A stretch of DNA of 64,000 nt from assembly GCF_000717645.1 (NCBI RefSeq), contig NZ_JNZZ01000028.1, forward strand, positions 1 through 64,000. Reading direction: 5' to 3'. The position numbers and the translations under genes were made by a program. The notes under the pieces were generated by a model, which ran no database searches, was not told the DNA's origin, and worked only from the letters and a program-made list of their open reading frames with translations. Shown one piece after another: positions 12,638 through 22,377 of the stretch; within the stretch, counting starts at the first letter, position 1, and every line of letters begins with the position of its first letter. This DNA is from Streptomyces californicus. Its GTDB lineage: Bacteria > Actinomycetota > Actinomycetes > Streptomycetales > Streptomycetaceae.

Positions 12638-15600
12638 TGACGACGTCCGGACACGACGCCGTGGCCCGGCTGCGGGCGGCGGCCGAATCCGTCACCGGGG
12701 TGGAGGAGGCCGCGCCCCTGCTGCGCAGGGAGGCCCGGCTCGACCGCGCGCGCCCGGCCGCACCCCGACCCGCGGACGCACTTCCCGCGGCGGCGGGGCC
12801 GCCGGCCGTCGCGTACGGCGGCGACCTGCCGGACGACCCCGGCTTCCCCACCACCCTGCAGGAAGCCCTCCGCCTGGCCGCCGAACTCGCCCCGGAGCAG
12901 GGCATCGTCTACCTGACGGACGGCGACGAGCGGTTCCAGAGCTACTCCCGGCTGCTCGACGACGCACAGCGGCTGCTCACCGGCCTGCGCTCCACCGGCA
13001 TCGCACCCGGCGAGTCCGTGCTGTTCCAGTTCGGTGACAACCGCGCCTTCATCACCGCGTTCTGGGCGTGCGTCCTGGGCGGATACCTGCCCACCCCGGT
13101 CGGCGCCGCACCCGGCTACGACCGTGAGAACGCCGTCACGACCAAACTGCGCAACGCCTGGCAGCTGCTGGACCGGCCGCTCATCCTCACGGACTCCACC
13201 CTCGCCCCGGCGGTGGCCAAGCTGTCCGCCCTGTGGGACGCCGACGACCTGCGGGTGGCCGTCGTCGAGGAACTGTGCGACGGCCCCCGCAGCACGGACT
13301 GGTTCCCGGCGACCCCGGACAGCCCGGCCGTGCACCTGCTCACCTCCGGCAGTACCGGGGTGCCGAAGGTGGTCCGGCACGCCAGCCGCAGCATCCTGGC
13401 CCGCACCCGGGCCGTCGCGGCGGTCCACGGATTCGATTCCGACGAGGTCGCGCTGAACTGGATGCCGCTCGACCACGTCGGCGGCATCATCATGTGGAGC
13501 GTGCGGGACGTGGTGCTGCGCTGTCGGCACGTCAACGCCACCATCGACGCCTTCCTCGCCGACCCTCTGCGCTGGCTCGACTGGATCGACCGGTACGGCG
13601 TCACCAACACCTGGGCCCCCAACTTCGCCTTCGCGCTCGTCAACGAGCGTGCCGCCGCGATGGCCGGCAGGTCCTGGGACCTGTCGACGCTGAGGCACCT
13701 CCTCAACGGCGGAGAGGCCGTCGTCAGCCGCACCGCGGACCGCTTCATCGAGCTGCTCACGGCGCACGGGATGCCGGCCGACACGATGAGCCCCTCCTGG
13801 GGGATGTCGGAGACCAGCTCGGGCGTGACGTACTCGACGCTGCGCGCCGGCGATCCGGACGCGGGCCGGCTGCGGGTGGACAAGAGCTCGCTCGGCGGGG
13901 CGCTGCGCTGGTCCACCGACCCCGACGCCGTCGTGTTCACGGAAGTCGGGCCGCCGGTCCCGGGCGTGCGGCTGCGCATCGTCGACCCGAACGACGACGT
14001 GCTGCCCGAGGACCACGTGGGGCGGCTCCAGATCACGGGACCGACGATCATGGAGGGCTACTTCCGCAACGCGGAGGCGAACGCGGAGGCGTTCACCGCC
14101 GACGGCTGGTTCAGCACGGGCGACCTCGCGTTCCTGCACCGGGGCCGGCTCACCATCACCGGCCGCGAGAAGGACCTCATCATCGTCCAGGGCGCCAACA
14201 TCCTGAGCTACGACGTGGAGTCCATCGTCGAGCAGGTGGAGGGCACCGAGGTCACGTACGTCGCCGCGTGCGGATGGTCCGGCGCGGGCGACAGCACCGA
14301 CAAACTGGTGATCTTCTTCGTCCCGGCCTCCGACGACCGGACCTCGGTCCACGACACCATCGCCGCGATCAAGGCGCGGGTGGCCGAGGCCCTGGGCCTC
14401 CAGCCCGACCTGGTGATCCCGGTCGAGCGGCGGGACTTCCCCAAGACGGGCAGCGGCAAGATCCAGCGAGCCCAGCTCATCGCCGACCTCGACGGGGGCG
14501 AGTACGCCGAGTGGTGCGACGAGCCGGACGGCCCCTGGTACTTCGAGCGGACCTGGACCGAACTTCCCGCCGAACGCGGCGCACTGCCCCCCGGCCCGTG
14601 GCTGGTCCCGGAGGCCCTCCGGGAAGAGCTGGGCACCGTGCCCGGCGTCCCCGAGCTCCTCGCCTCCCCCGCCGGCGGCGCCACCCCGGCCGGACACGTC
14701 GGCGCCGTCGTCCACCTGGCACAGGGCCCCGACGCGGAGAGCGTGGCCCTCGACGTGCTGCGGCTGGTCCAGGATCTGGCCGCGTACGATCCCGCGCCCC
14801 CGCTCCTGGTCGTCACGAGCGGCGGTCTGTGGACGGCGGCGGGCGACACCCTGGACCTCGCCACCGCCGCCCTGCCCGGTCTGCTGCGGACGGCCGCGGC
14901 GGAGCGGGTGCTGCCGTCCGTCCGGCAACTCGACGTGCCCGACCCCGCCGACCGCGCCGCCGCGATCGTCACGGAACTCGCCTGCCACGACGCCGCCGAC
15001 CTCGTGGCCCACCGGGGTACGCGACGCCTCGTGCCCCGGCTGCGGCCGATGGCCCTCGACGAGCGGGGGAGGGACGCGTTCGTCACCGGCGGCCGCTACC
15101 TCGTCACCGGTGGTCTCGGCGGCGTCGCCCATACGGTCGCGGAGTACCTCCTGGCCGCCCACGGCGCGAAACTGCTGCTGGTCGGACGGAGCCCGGCCGA
15201 CCGGGGCGAGCGCGCCGAGCGCCTCGACGACCTCGGAGTCCTGGGCGACGTGGCCTACCGCGCGCTCGACGTGGCCGATCCGGTCGCTCTGCGGGCCGCG
15301 GTGCGTGACGCGGAGGCACGCTGGGGAGCACCGCTCGACGGTGTGCTGCACCTGGCCGGCGCCGACGTCTCCCACCAGTGGGCGCGCCTGGAACTCCACC
15401 AGGTGGCCCGCGAGTCCCCCCAGGCGTTCCACGACGCCTACCGCGCGAAGGTGACCGGCACCTTGGCGCTCGCCGGACTGCTGGAGGACCGGCCCGACAC
15501 CCCCCTCGTGCTCTTCTCGTCGGTCAACGGCGAGTTCGGCGGAAGCTCCTTCGCGGCGTACTCGTCGGCCAACAGTTTCCTGCACGGCTTCGCCGACCAC

Positions 15601-16272
15601 TGGGGCCGTGAACGCGGTCGGCCGGTGCACTGCCTGGCGTGGAGCTCCTGGAGCGGCCCCGGCATGAACCGGGGCGCGCCCGAGGGCGCCGCCGAGGCCC
15701 GCGGCTTCCGCACCCTGGACCCCGACGAGGGCCTGGCCTCGCTGCTCGCCGTGCTGGGACAGGACCGGGCCACCGTGTTGGTCGGCCTCGACGGCCGCAA
15801 CGAGCACATCGCGCGCGCCCTCGCCCCGGACAGCCTGCACATCGCGGAGGCGATCGTCGTGTACACCGGGCCCGCCTCCGAGGCCGACGTGCGGGCGGCC
15901 GTGGCACCGGTGGCGAGGGAGCTCGACCACCCCCTGCGCTGTCTGCGCGTCGAGAAGCTGCCCGTCGACCGGGACCAGCTCCTCTCTGTCGCGGTCGCGG
16001 TGCTGGAACGGGGCGGCCGGGAGTTCGTGCCGCCCGCCACCGAGTTGGAACAGGCCCTGGCCGCCCTCTGGACCGACGTCCTCGGCACCGACGTCGGCCG
16101 CGACGACCGCTTCTTCGACCTCGGCGGCAGTTCGCTGCGCGCCGCTCAGCTCGTGAACCGCGTCAACAGCGCGCTGACCGCCCGGCTGTCGGTGCACCAC
16201 CTCTACGAACACCCCACTGTCGGCTCACTCGCCGCAGTGCTTTCCCCGCAATTGGAAGGAGAACGAGGATGA
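12637..16272 (+). CDS. AMP-ligase / ketoreductase / carrier protein (A-KR-pseudoA-T)
   Basis: 1,211 residues. Residues about 70-560 form an acyl-adenylating domain with [10 protein letters not shown] and the unusual [11 protein letters not shown], closer to fatty-acid/acyl-AMP ligases than to amino-acid A domains. The A10 lysine motif KTGSGKIQR is near 604-612. Residues about 740-1060 are a PKS-type [11 protein letters not shown] nucleotide-binding loop near 825, catalytic Ser in [10 protein letters not shown] near 962, Tyr in AYSSANSF near 975. After the KR, residues about 1072-1125 ([15 protein letters not shown]) look like a decayed second A C-terminal subdomain. A carrier domain follows with [13 protein letters not shown], Ser near 1166. 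The plan recalls keto-acid modules of cereulide/valinomycin synthetases. It probably loads a carboxylic or keto acid and reduces it on the carrier; the substrate is unknown. No C or KS domain is present, so it must work in trans. Confidence 0.9.
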   Translation: MTTSGHDAVARLRAAAESVTGVEEAAPLLRREARLDRARPAAPRPADALPAAAGPPAVAYGGDLPDDPGFPTTLQEALRLAAELAPEQGIVYLTDGDERFQSYSRLLDDAQRLLTGLRSTGIAPGESVLFQFGDNRAFITAFWACVLGGYLPTPVGAAPGYDRENAVTTKLRNAWQLLDRPLILTDSTLAPAVAKLSALWDADDLRVAVVEELCDGPRSTDWFPATPDSPAVHLLTSGSTGVPKVVRHASRSILARTRAVAAVHGFDSDEVALNWMPLDHVGGIIMWSVRDVVLRCRHVNATIDAFLADPLRWLDWIDRYGVTNTWAPNFAFALVNERAAAMAGRSWDLSTLRHLLNGGEAVVSRTADRFIELLTAHGMPADTMSPSWGMSETSSGVTYSTLRAGDPDAGRLRVDKSSLGGALRWSTDPDAVVFTEVGPPVPGVRLRIVDPNDDVLPEDHVGRLQITGPTIMEGYFRNAEANAEAFTADGWFSTGDLAFLHRGRLTITGREKDLIIVQGANILSYDVESIVEQVEGTEVTYVAACGWSGAGDSTDKLVIFFVPASDDRTSVHDTIAAIKARVAEALGLQPDLVIPVERRDFPKTGSGKIQRAQLIADLDGGEYAEWCDEPDGPWYFERTWTELPAERGALPPGPWLVPEALREELGTVPGVPELLASPAGGATPAGHVGAVVHLAQGPDAESVALDVLRLVQDLAAYDPAPPLLVVTSGGLWTAAGDTLDLATAALPGLLRTAAAERVLPSVRQLDVPDPADRAAAIVTELACHDAADLVAHRGTRRLVPRLRPMALDERGRDAFVTGGRYLVTGGLGGVAHTVAEYLLAAHGAKLLLVGRSPADRGERAERLDDLGVLGDVAYRALDVADPVALRAAVRDAEARWGAPLDGVLHLAGADVSHQWARLELHQVARESPQAFHDAYRAKVTGTLALAGLLEDRPDTPLVLFSSVNGEFGGSSFAAYSSANSFLHGFADHWGRERGRPVHCLAWSSWSGPGMNRGAPEGAAEARGFRTLDPDEGLASLLAVLGQDRATVLVGLDGRNEHIARALAPDSLHIAEAIVVYTGPASEADVRAAVAPVARELDHPLRCLRVEKLPVDRDQLLSVAVAVLERGGREFVPPATELEQALAALWTDVLGTDVGRDDRFFDLGGSSLRAAQLVNRVNSALTARLSVHHLYEHPTVGSLAAVLSPQLEGERG

Positions 16273-16481
16273 CCAATCCGTTCGAGGACAAGGACGGCAC
16301 CTATGTGGTGCTCGTCAACGACGAGGGACAGCACTCCCTCTGGCCGACGTTCGTCGACGTGCCCGCCGGCTGGCTGACCGCCCACCCGGCCGACACCCGC
16401 GACGCCTGCCTCGCCTACATCGAGGCCAACTGGACCGATATGCGCCCGCGTAGTCTCGCCACCGCGATGGACGCGCAGTAA
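16269..16481 (+). CDS. MbtH-like protein
   Basis: 70 residues. MbtH proteins bind A domains and are needed for their solubility or activity. The family pattern is visible: starts [10 protein letters not shown], then the N-E-Q-S-L-W-P core, PAGW, and the C-terminal TDMRPRSL. The ATG overlaps the stop of the A-KR-T gene (ATGA), so it is part of the NRPS operon. It is the only MbtH in the window and presumably serves all A domains of the cluster, including the A-T-TE protein at 18321. Confidence 0.97.
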   Translation: MTNPFEDKDGTYVVLVNDEGQHSLWPTFVDVPAGWLTAHPADTRDACLAYIEANWTDMRPRSLATAMDAQ

Positions 16482-16485
16482 CACC

Positions 16486-17418
16486 ATGACTCTGGCTATC
16501 GAGGTCGAGGGCCTGGTGAAGCGCTTCGGCGCCCACCGGGCCCTCGACGGAGTCGACCTCGCGGTGCCGGCCGGGCAGATCCTGGGCCTCCTCGGTCCGA
16601 ACGGGGCGGGAAAGACCACGATGGTGCGTGTCCTGGCGACTCTGCTGCGACCCGATGCCGGGCGGGCCCGGGTCTTCGGGTACGACGTGGTGGAGGAGCC
16701 CCACCAGGTCCGCCGCTGCATCGCGCTGACCGGGCAGTTCGCCTCGGTCGACGGCAACATCTCCGGCAGGGAGAACCTGTATCTCATCGCGCGCCTCCTG
16801 GGCGTGCCCGCCCGGCGGGCACGGTCGGAGGCGACCGGGATGCTGGAGCGGTTCCGTCTCGCCGAGGCGGGCGGCAAGCCCGCCCGCGAGTACTCCGGCG
16901 GAATGCGCCGGCGTCTCGACCTCGCCGCATCGCTCATGGGTGAGCCGAGGCTCATCTACCTCGACGAGCCGACCACCGGTCTGGACCCGCACAGCCGCAA
17001 CGAGCTGTGGGCCATGGTGAAGGAACGCGCCCTCGCCGGCGCGACCGTTCTGCTCACCACCCAGTACATGGAGGAGGCCGAGGCGCTCGCCGACTCGGCG
17101 GTCGTCGTGGACAAGGGACGGGTCATCGCCGCCGGCACGGCCGCGGACCTCCGGGCTCGGGTGGGCGGCCGGACCCTCGAGATACGGCCCGCGCACCCCC
17201 GGGACCTGGCGGCCCTCGCGGGAAGCCTCGCCCTGGAAGGGCTGGACGGCCGTATCGACCAGGAGACCTGCGTGGTTCGGCTGCCGCTCGTGGAACCGGA
17301 CGAACTGACCCGTGCGGTGCGGGCCGTCACCGCCTCGGCCGTGGAGGTGCTGGCCGTGGACACCAGGGTCGCCAGCCTCGACGAGGCATTCATCGAACTG
17401 ACCAGGAGCACCGCGTGA
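16486..17418 (+). CDS. DrrA-type ABC transporter ATP-binding protein
   Basis: 310 residues, the ATPase half of an antibiotic exporter of the daunorubicin-resistance type. Walker A is GPNGAGKTT near residue 42, the signature is [11 protein letters not shown], and Walker B is [14 protein letters not shown]-terminal extension of about 90 residues after the H-loop is usual for DrrA proteins. It starts 4 bases after mbtH, and its stop overlaps the start of the permease (GTGA). Probable role: export of the peptide and self-resistance (inference from context). Confidence 0.95.
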   Translation: MTLAIEVEGLVKRFGAHRALDGVDLAVPAGQILGLLGPNGAGKTTMVRVLATLLRPDAGRARVFGYDVVEEPHQVRRCIALTGQFASVDGNISGRENLYLIARLLGVPARRARSEATGMLERFRLAEAGGKPAREYSGGMRRRLDLAASLMGEPRLIYLDEPTTGLDPHSRNELWAMVKERALAGATVLLTTQYMEEAEALADSAVVVDKGRVIAAGTAADLRARVGGRTLEIRPAHPRDLAALAGSLALEGLDGRIDQETCVVRLPLVEPDELTRAVRAVTASAVEVLAVDTRVASLDEAFIELTRSTA

Positions 17419-18242
17419 CCCCGACCACCGACAGCGCGCCGACCGTCGGGGTACCCCCTCTTGCCGGTTCCGCACGGAACGGACCGCGGGACGTCGTCAG
17501 GCAATCGCTCGCCCTCGCCAGGCGCAACATGCTCCAGCTGCGCGGCGATCCCGGGCAACTCCTCGACTCCGTGGTCATGCCGATGGTCTTCACCCTGATC
17601 TTCCTGTACGTCTTCGGCGGCGCCATCTGGGGAGACCGCCCCGGAGACTACCGGCAGTTCCTCCTGCCGGGCATCATGGTGCAGACGCTGATGTTCGCGT
17701 CCCGTTCGACCGGCTACCTGCTCGCCGTCGACTTCGACAACGGTGTGATGGACCGGTTGCGATCCCTGCCCATCGCCCGCTCGGCTGTCCTGACCGGCCG
17801 GATCGTGGCAGACATGAGCCGGCTCCTGCTGGGCCAGGTCGTCATGTTGCTCTTCGCGCTCGCCATCGGCTTCCGGGTCGAGACCAACGTGCTGCTCGCG
17901 GTGGCCGCTCTGCTCCTCACGCTGCTGTACGGCACCGCGCTGGCCTGGGTGTCGGCCTTCATCGGGCTGACGATCCGCAGCCCCAACACCGTGCAGTCGG
18001 TGGGCTTCCTCTGGATGATCCCGCTCCAGTTCGGCAGTTCCATGCTGGTGCCGACCAGCACGATGCCGGGCTGGCTGCGGGTCTTCGCCGAGGCCAACCC
18101 CACGACCCTGGTGACGGACGCGTGCCGCAACCTGCTCGCCGGGGGGCCGATCGCCGGCCCCGTCCTCGGCACCGTGCTGTGGAGCGTGGGCCTCATGTGC
18201 TTCGCGGTCCCGCTGGCGATATCCCGCTATCGACGTCGCTGA
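17415..18242 (+). CDS. ABC-2 type (DrrB-like) exporter permease
   Basis: 275 residues with about six hydrophobic segments after a 40-residue cytoplasmic N terminus. It matches the ABC-2/DrrB fold: an early amphipathic arginine-rich helix ([14 protein letters not shown]), then [12 protein letters not shown] and [19 protein letters not shown] 17415 is chosen because it overlaps the DrrA stop (GTGA) and has GGAG upstream. It pairs with the ATPase at 16486 to form the exporter. It is the last gene of the first long operon; a possible terminator follows. Confidence 0.94.
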   Translation: MTPTTDSAPTVGVPPLAGSARNGPRDVVRQSLALARRNMLQLRGDPGQLLDSVVMPMVFTLIFLYVFGGAIWGDRPGDYRQFLLPGIMVQTLMFASRSTGYLLAVDFDNGVMDRLRSLPIARSAVLTGRIVADMSRLLLGQVVMLLFALAIGFRVETNVLLAVAALLLTLLYGTALAWVSAFIGLTIRSPNTVQSVGFLWMIPLQFGSSMLVPTSTMPGWLRVFAEANPTTLVTDACRNLLAGGPIAGPVLGTVLWSVGLMCFAVPLAISRYRRR

Positions 18243-18257
18243 AATGTGATCGATAAC

Positions 18258-18286
18258 GGGAGGGAAACCCTCGCCCATACCTTTTT
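18258..18286 (+). terminator. possible weak terminator after the exporter genes
   Basis: GGGAGGG, a three-base A loop, then CCCTCGCCC, followed by ACCTTTTTCT. The hairpin is short and has a bulge but is followed by a T run, rare in this GC-rich sequence. The 78-base gap also holds the GGAGGAG ribosome binding site for the next gene, so some read-through is possible. Confidence 0.4.
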
Positions 18287-18320
18287 CTCATTCCAACTCC
18301 GCTAGTGGAGGAGCCCTCTC

Positions 18321-21300
18321 ATGAGGTCCGGTCATACCACCGTTCCGCGGTGGCAGGCGACAATCGGTTCGGCACCGGGCACGGCGACCGTCGGTATTCC
18401 GCTGGAACTCGAACCGACGCCGGCGGAACTGTCCGCCGCCCATGCCAAGGTCGTCGCGACTCTCAGCGGTGAGGACGAGGTGGCCTTCGGCCCCGTGCCC
18501 CGCCTCGTGCCGGTGGCCGGCACCACGTGGGCCGGCCTGGTGGACCGCGTCCGCGCCGCGGTCGCCGCGCCCCGCCACGGATTCGAGACCGTGGTCGGCG
18601 GGACACCGGGCACACTGCCCGACGGCGTGGTGTTCGGGGTGTCGGTCTCCGGCGGGGCCCTGGTGCTGACGTACCGCACCGAAGACTTCGACGCCGACCA
18701 CGCGACCCGGGTCGCCGGCTATCACCACACGGCTCTCCACCGCATCGCCACCGAACCGGACGCCCCGCACGAGGGCCGCAGCCTGCTCTCCGCCGGGGAA
18801 CGGCACCACCAGCTCGTCGGCATGGCCGGTCCGGTGCGGGAGCTTCCGGACCGGCGCTTCCACGAGCTCTTCGAGGAGCGCGTGCGGCTGCACCCCGGGA
18901 AGACCGCCGCGATCATGGGAGAGCGCCGGATCGCGTACGCCGAACTCAACGCCCACGCGAACCGGATCGCCCGGACCCTCCTCGCCCGCGGCCTGGCCGC
19001 CGAGGATCCCGTCGCCGTGGTGACGGAGCGCAACCTGGACTGGATGGCGTCCGTCCTCGCCGTGTTCAAGGCCGGCGGTGTCTACGTGCCGATCGAGCCG
19101 CACTTCCCGGCGGATCGCATCGGCACCGTCCTCGACCGTGCCGGCTGCACCCTCGTCCTCACGGAACCCGGGAGCACCGCCACCCTCGACGAGGCGTTGA
19201 GCCACCGCCCGTCCATCACCGTGCTCCGCGTCGACGAGAGCGACGGGGCCGACGCGACGGACCTCGGTATCGAGATCGGCGCCGACCGGCTCGCCTACAT
19301 CTACTTCACGTCCGGCTCCACCGGTAAGCCCAAGGGGGTGATGTGCGAGCACGAGGGAATGCTCAACCACCTCTACGCGAAGACCGACGATCTCGGCGTG
19401 GGCGAGGACGACGTCCTCGCGCAGATCGCTCCCCAGTGCTTCGACATCTCGCTCTGGCAGCTCGTCGCGGCCCTGCTGGTCGGCGGCACGACACTCATCG
19501 TGCCGCAGGAGGCGATCCTCGACGTGGAGAGGTTCGTGGAGGTCGTCCGCGGCGCGGACGTGGCCCAGATGGTCCCCTCCTACCTGGAGGTGGTGCTGTC
19601 GCACCTGGAGGAGCACGGCGGCGGCCTCGGCCGGATCCGCTGCCTCTCGGCCACCGGTGAGGCGCTCAAGAAGGAGCTCGTCGAACGCTGGTTCGCGGCC
19701 TTCCCGGGCACCGCGCTCGTCAACGCGTACGGGCTCACCGAGACCTCCGACGACACCAACCACGAGGTGATGACCAGGCCGCCGCACGGTGACCGGGTCC
19801 CCCTCGGGCCCGCCGTCGCCAACGTGCGGGTCTACGTCGTCGACCCCGACCTCGAACCGGTGCCGCTCGGCTCGCCCGGCGAGATCGTGTTCGCCGGAAT
19901 CTGCGTCGGCCGCGGCTACATCAACGACCCGGAGCGCACGGCCGCCGCGTACGGCACCGATCCGCACCGGCGGGGGGAACGGCTCTACCGCTCCGGCGAC
20001 TTCGGCCGCTGGCGTCCCGATGGCAAGCTGGAGTTCCTGGGCCGTCGCGATGCGCAGGTCAAGCTGCGCGGCTTCCGCATCGAGCTCGGCGAGATCGAGA
20101 ACCGGCTGCTCGGCGTCGCCGGGGTCCGTGACACCGCCGTGGTCGTCGTCGGCGAGAGTCTGGCGGCGTTCTACGCCGCCGCCGCCGACGTGCCCGCCGA
20201 CGAGCTGAGGACGTGGCTGGCGGCCGCGCTGCCGGAGTACATGGTGCCGAGCCGTTTCCATCGCCTCGACGCCCTGCCGCTCACCGCCAACAGCAAGATC
20301 GACAAGAAGCGGTTGGCGGAGCTGGCGGCGGCGGACGAGGACGGCCCGGAGCCTCCAGTCACCCCGACGGAACACCGGATCGCCGCCGCCTGGGCGGCCG
20401 TGCTCGGTCTCGATCCCCAGCGGGTCGGCCGCGACAGTCACTTCTTCGACACGGGTGGCACCTCCCTCTCCGCTGTACGCCTCGTCGTGAAGCTCGAGCG
20501 GGCCGTGTCGCTGAAGGAGCTCACCCGGTACCCGCGGCTGAGCGACCTGGCGGCGTTCATCGACAAGACCGGCACGTCCGACGACGCGGACGCCGGGACG
20601 GGCGTTCTGAACTCTCTCCTCCAGCCCCCCTCCGTGACCGGCACGCTCGTCTGCTTCCCCTACGCGGGCGGCAACGCGGTCAACTTCCACGCTCTGGCCG
20701 GCGAACTGGCGGACAGCGGGCTGGCCGTACACGGAGTGGAGCTGCCCGGACACGACCTCACAGCCGAGACCGAGCCGTTCGTCTCCCTGGAGCAGATCGC
20801 CAGGACCGCGGCGAGCGAGATCGGCCGGTGTGCCGTCGGCCCGATCCTGCTGTGGGGACACTCGTCCGGGGCGGCCCTGGCCGTGGCGACCGCGCGCCTC
20901 CTCGAGCGGACGGGGCACGACGTGCGTGCCGTCCTGATCGGCGGCCAACTCGTCGGATCCCCGGACGCGCGGCGCAGGCACAGCGCCGAGCTCGAAGCGC
21001 TCACGCCCCTGGAGGTCGCGGCGCGGCTCAACGGCGACAGCGGCTACGCCGAACTCGCCGGGACGGACACGACCCGGGCGGCGCTGGTCGGCGCGGCGTA
21101 CCGGCACGACGTCCTGGAAGCGAACGCGTTCTTCGCCGACGCGGTGGAGAACCCCCCGGTCGCGCTCATCGAGGCCCCGACGGTCCTCGTCACCGCCGCC
21201 GACGATCCCGCCACCCGGGGCCACGAGGGCGATCTCGCGGCCTGGCGCGGCATCGCCAGGACCGTTGAGATCCGCGAACTGCCCGAAGGCGGCCACCACT

Positions 21301-21377
21301 TCTTCCGCACCAGGCCGGCGCAGACCGCCGCTGTGGTGCGGGCCGTCCACGACCTGCACCAACGAGAGCGAGTGTGA
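18321..21377 (+). CDS. stand-alone NRPS A-T-TE protein with C-domain remnant
   Basis: 1,018 residues; ATG with GGAGGAG upstream. Residues about 1-175 resemble only the C-terminal end of a condensation domain (no HHxxxDG), a common vestige. The A domain spans 183-660 with YFTSGSTGKPKG and YRSGDFGRW; hand-read pocket D-I-W-Q-S-T-A-D-D plus Lys. The two acidic residues at the end of the pocket would suit an amine side chain such as Dap (inference). A carrier domain follows at 690-760 with FFDTGGTSLSAV. The thioesterase at 774-1015 is type II-like: FPYAGGNAVNF, GHSSG, GGHHFF. This layout suits loading one amino acid, modifying it on the carrier, and releasing it. The next gene, a dioxygenase of a carrier-acting family, overlaps its stop (GTGA). 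Confidence 0.93.
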   Translation: MRSGHTTVPRWQATIGSAPGTATVGIPLELEPTPAELSAAHAKVVATLSGEDEVAFGPVPRLVPVAGTTWAGLVDRVRAAVAAPRHGFETVVGGTPGTLPDGVVFGVSVSGGALVLTYRTEDFDADHATRVAGYHHTALHRIATEPDAPHEGRSLLSAGERHHQLVGMAGPVRELPDRRFHELFEERVRLHPGKTAAIMGERRIAYAELNAHANRIARTLLARGLAAEDPVAVVTERNLDWMASVLAVFKAGGVYVPIEPHFPADRIGTVLDRAGCTLVLTEPGSTATLDEALSHRPSITVLRVDESDGADATDLGIEIGADRLAYIYFTSGSTGKPKGVMCEHEGMLNHLYAKTDDLGVGEDDVLAQIAPQCFDISLWQLVAALLVGGTTLIVPQEAILDVERFVEVVRGADVAQMVPSYLEVVLSHLEEHGGGLGRIRCLSATGEALKKELVERWFAAFPGTALVNAYGLTETSDDTNHEVMTRPPHGDRVPLGPAVANVRVYVVDPDLEPVPLGSPGEIVFAGICVGRGYINDPERTAAAYGTDPHRRGERLYRSGDFGRWRPDGKLEFLGRRDAQVKLRGFRIELGEIENRLLGVAGVRDTAVVVVGESLAAFYAAAADVPADELRTWLAAALPEYMVPSRFHRLDALPLTANSKIDKKRLAELAAADEDGPEPPVTPTEHRIAAAWAAVLGLDPQRVGRDSHFFDTGGTSLSAVRLVVKLERAVSLKELTRYPRLSDLAAFIDKTGTSDDADAGTGVLNSLLQPPSVTGTLVCFPYAGGNAVNFHALAGELADSGLAVHGVELPGHDLTAETEPFVSLEQIARTAASEIGRCAVGPILLWGHSSGAALAVATARLLERTGHDVRAVLIGGQLVGSPDARRRHSAELEALTPLEVAARLNGDSGYAELAGTDTTRAALVGAAYRHDVLEANAFFADAVENPPVALIEAPTVLVTAADDPATRGHEGDLAAWRGIARTVEIRELPEGGHHFFRTRPAQTAAVVRAVHDLHQRERV

Positions 21378-22363
21378 AAGTGCCGCCGATCGATACCGAT
21401 ACGGACCTCTACGCCGGACTCGACGGGCGCCGTGACGAGGGCCGCCCGGCCGTCGTCACCGTCGCCGACGCGCCGGACCCGGCGGCCTGGGCCGCCCGTC
21501 ACCGCGAAGCGCTGTACCGGATCGTCGCCTCCGAGGGTGCCGTACTGGTGCGTGGTCTGGGACTGGCGGACGCCGCCGGGGCCGCTGCGGTGCTCAAGAC
21601 CCTGGGAGGCGACCTGATGTCCGAACGCGAGGCGTTCGCGCCCCGCTGGACCTATGACGACCGCATCTACTCGTCGTCCAAGTGGCCGCCGAACCAACCG
21701 ATGTGCATGCACCACGAGCTGAGCTACGCGGTCGAGTTCCCGGCGACCATGGCTTTCGCCTGCCTCAGCGCACCCACCACCGGCGGGGCCACCGCCCTGG
21801 CCGACGCCGGTCGCGTCCTGGAGCAGCTGCCCTCCGACCTCGTGGAGCGCTTCGAACGCGAGGGTTGGCTGCTCACCCGCAGCTACAACGAGGACATCGG
21901 TGTTCCGTGGGCGGAGGCGTTCGGCACCACCGATCGCTCCGAGGTCGAGCGATACTGCGCGGCCAACGACATCTCCTTCGAGTGGCGCGGCGAGGAACTG
22001 CGCACCAGCCAGCGCCGGCCCGCAGTGCTGCGCCACCCCGCCGACGGCCGGCGGCTCTGGTTCAACCAGATCGCCTTCCTCAACCAGTGGACGATGGCGC
22101 CCGAGGTGCGTGAGTACCTGGTCGACGTCTACGGCCCCGAGGGCCTGCCCTTCAACACGAGTTACGGCGACGGCGGTGAGGTCACCGAGGACGACGTCGC
22201 GGCGATCAACAAGGTGTACGACTCCGTCACCGTCGCCGAGCCGTGGCGTGCGGGAGACGTGATGCTCGTCGACAACCTCCGCACGGCGCACAGCCGGCTG
22301 CCCTACGACGGAGCCCGCGAGGTGCTCGTCGCGATGGCGAATCCCACCACCCGCTCCGTCTAG
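21374..22363 (+). CDS. SyrP-like Fe(II)/2-oxoglutarate hydroxylase (TauD family)
   Basis: 329 residues, GTG start overlapping the stop of the A-T-TE gene. TauD/TfdA fold. The facial-triad H-x-E is in MHHELSYA and the distal His in DNLRTAHSRLPY; FNQIAFLNQW and LPFNTSYGDG are typical of the SyrP subgroup. SyrP beta-hydroxylates an aspartyl residue while it is bound to a carrier domain. By analogy this enzyme should hydroxylate the amino acid held on the adjacent carrier, or a residue on the main assembly line. Strict translational coupling to the A-T-TE protein favours the first. Substrate unproven. Confidence 0.9.
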   Translation: MKVPPIDTDTDLYAGLDGRRDEGRPAVVTVADAPDPAAWAARHREALYRIVASEGAVLVRGLGLADAAGAAAVLKTLGGDLMSEREAFAPRWTYDDRIYSSSKWPPNQPMCMHHELSYAVEFPATMAFACLSAPTTGGATALADAGRVLEQLPSDLVERFEREGWLLTRSYNEDIGVPWAEAFGTTDRSEVERYCAANDISFEWRGEELRTSQRRPAVLRHPADGRRLWFNQIAFLNQWTMAPEVREYLVDVYGPEGLPFNTSYGDGGEVTEDDVAAINKVYDSVTVAEPWRAGDVMLVDNLRTAHSRLPYDGAREVLVAMANPTTRSV

Positions 22364-22377
22364 AGGTCCGGAAGCCA

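Noticed and set aside
12541..16212. 1,223-residue minus-strand frame opposite the A-KR-T gene
   Set aside because: Same effect; the plus-strand protein has clear catalytic motifs throughout.
16203..18278. Minus-strand frames opposite MbtH and the DrrAB genes
   Set aside because: Shadows of well-supported plus-strand genes.
18288..21362. 1,024-residue minus-strand frame opposite the A-T-TE gene
   Set aside because: Mirror frame, low-complexity Arg/Gly/Val composition and no motif.
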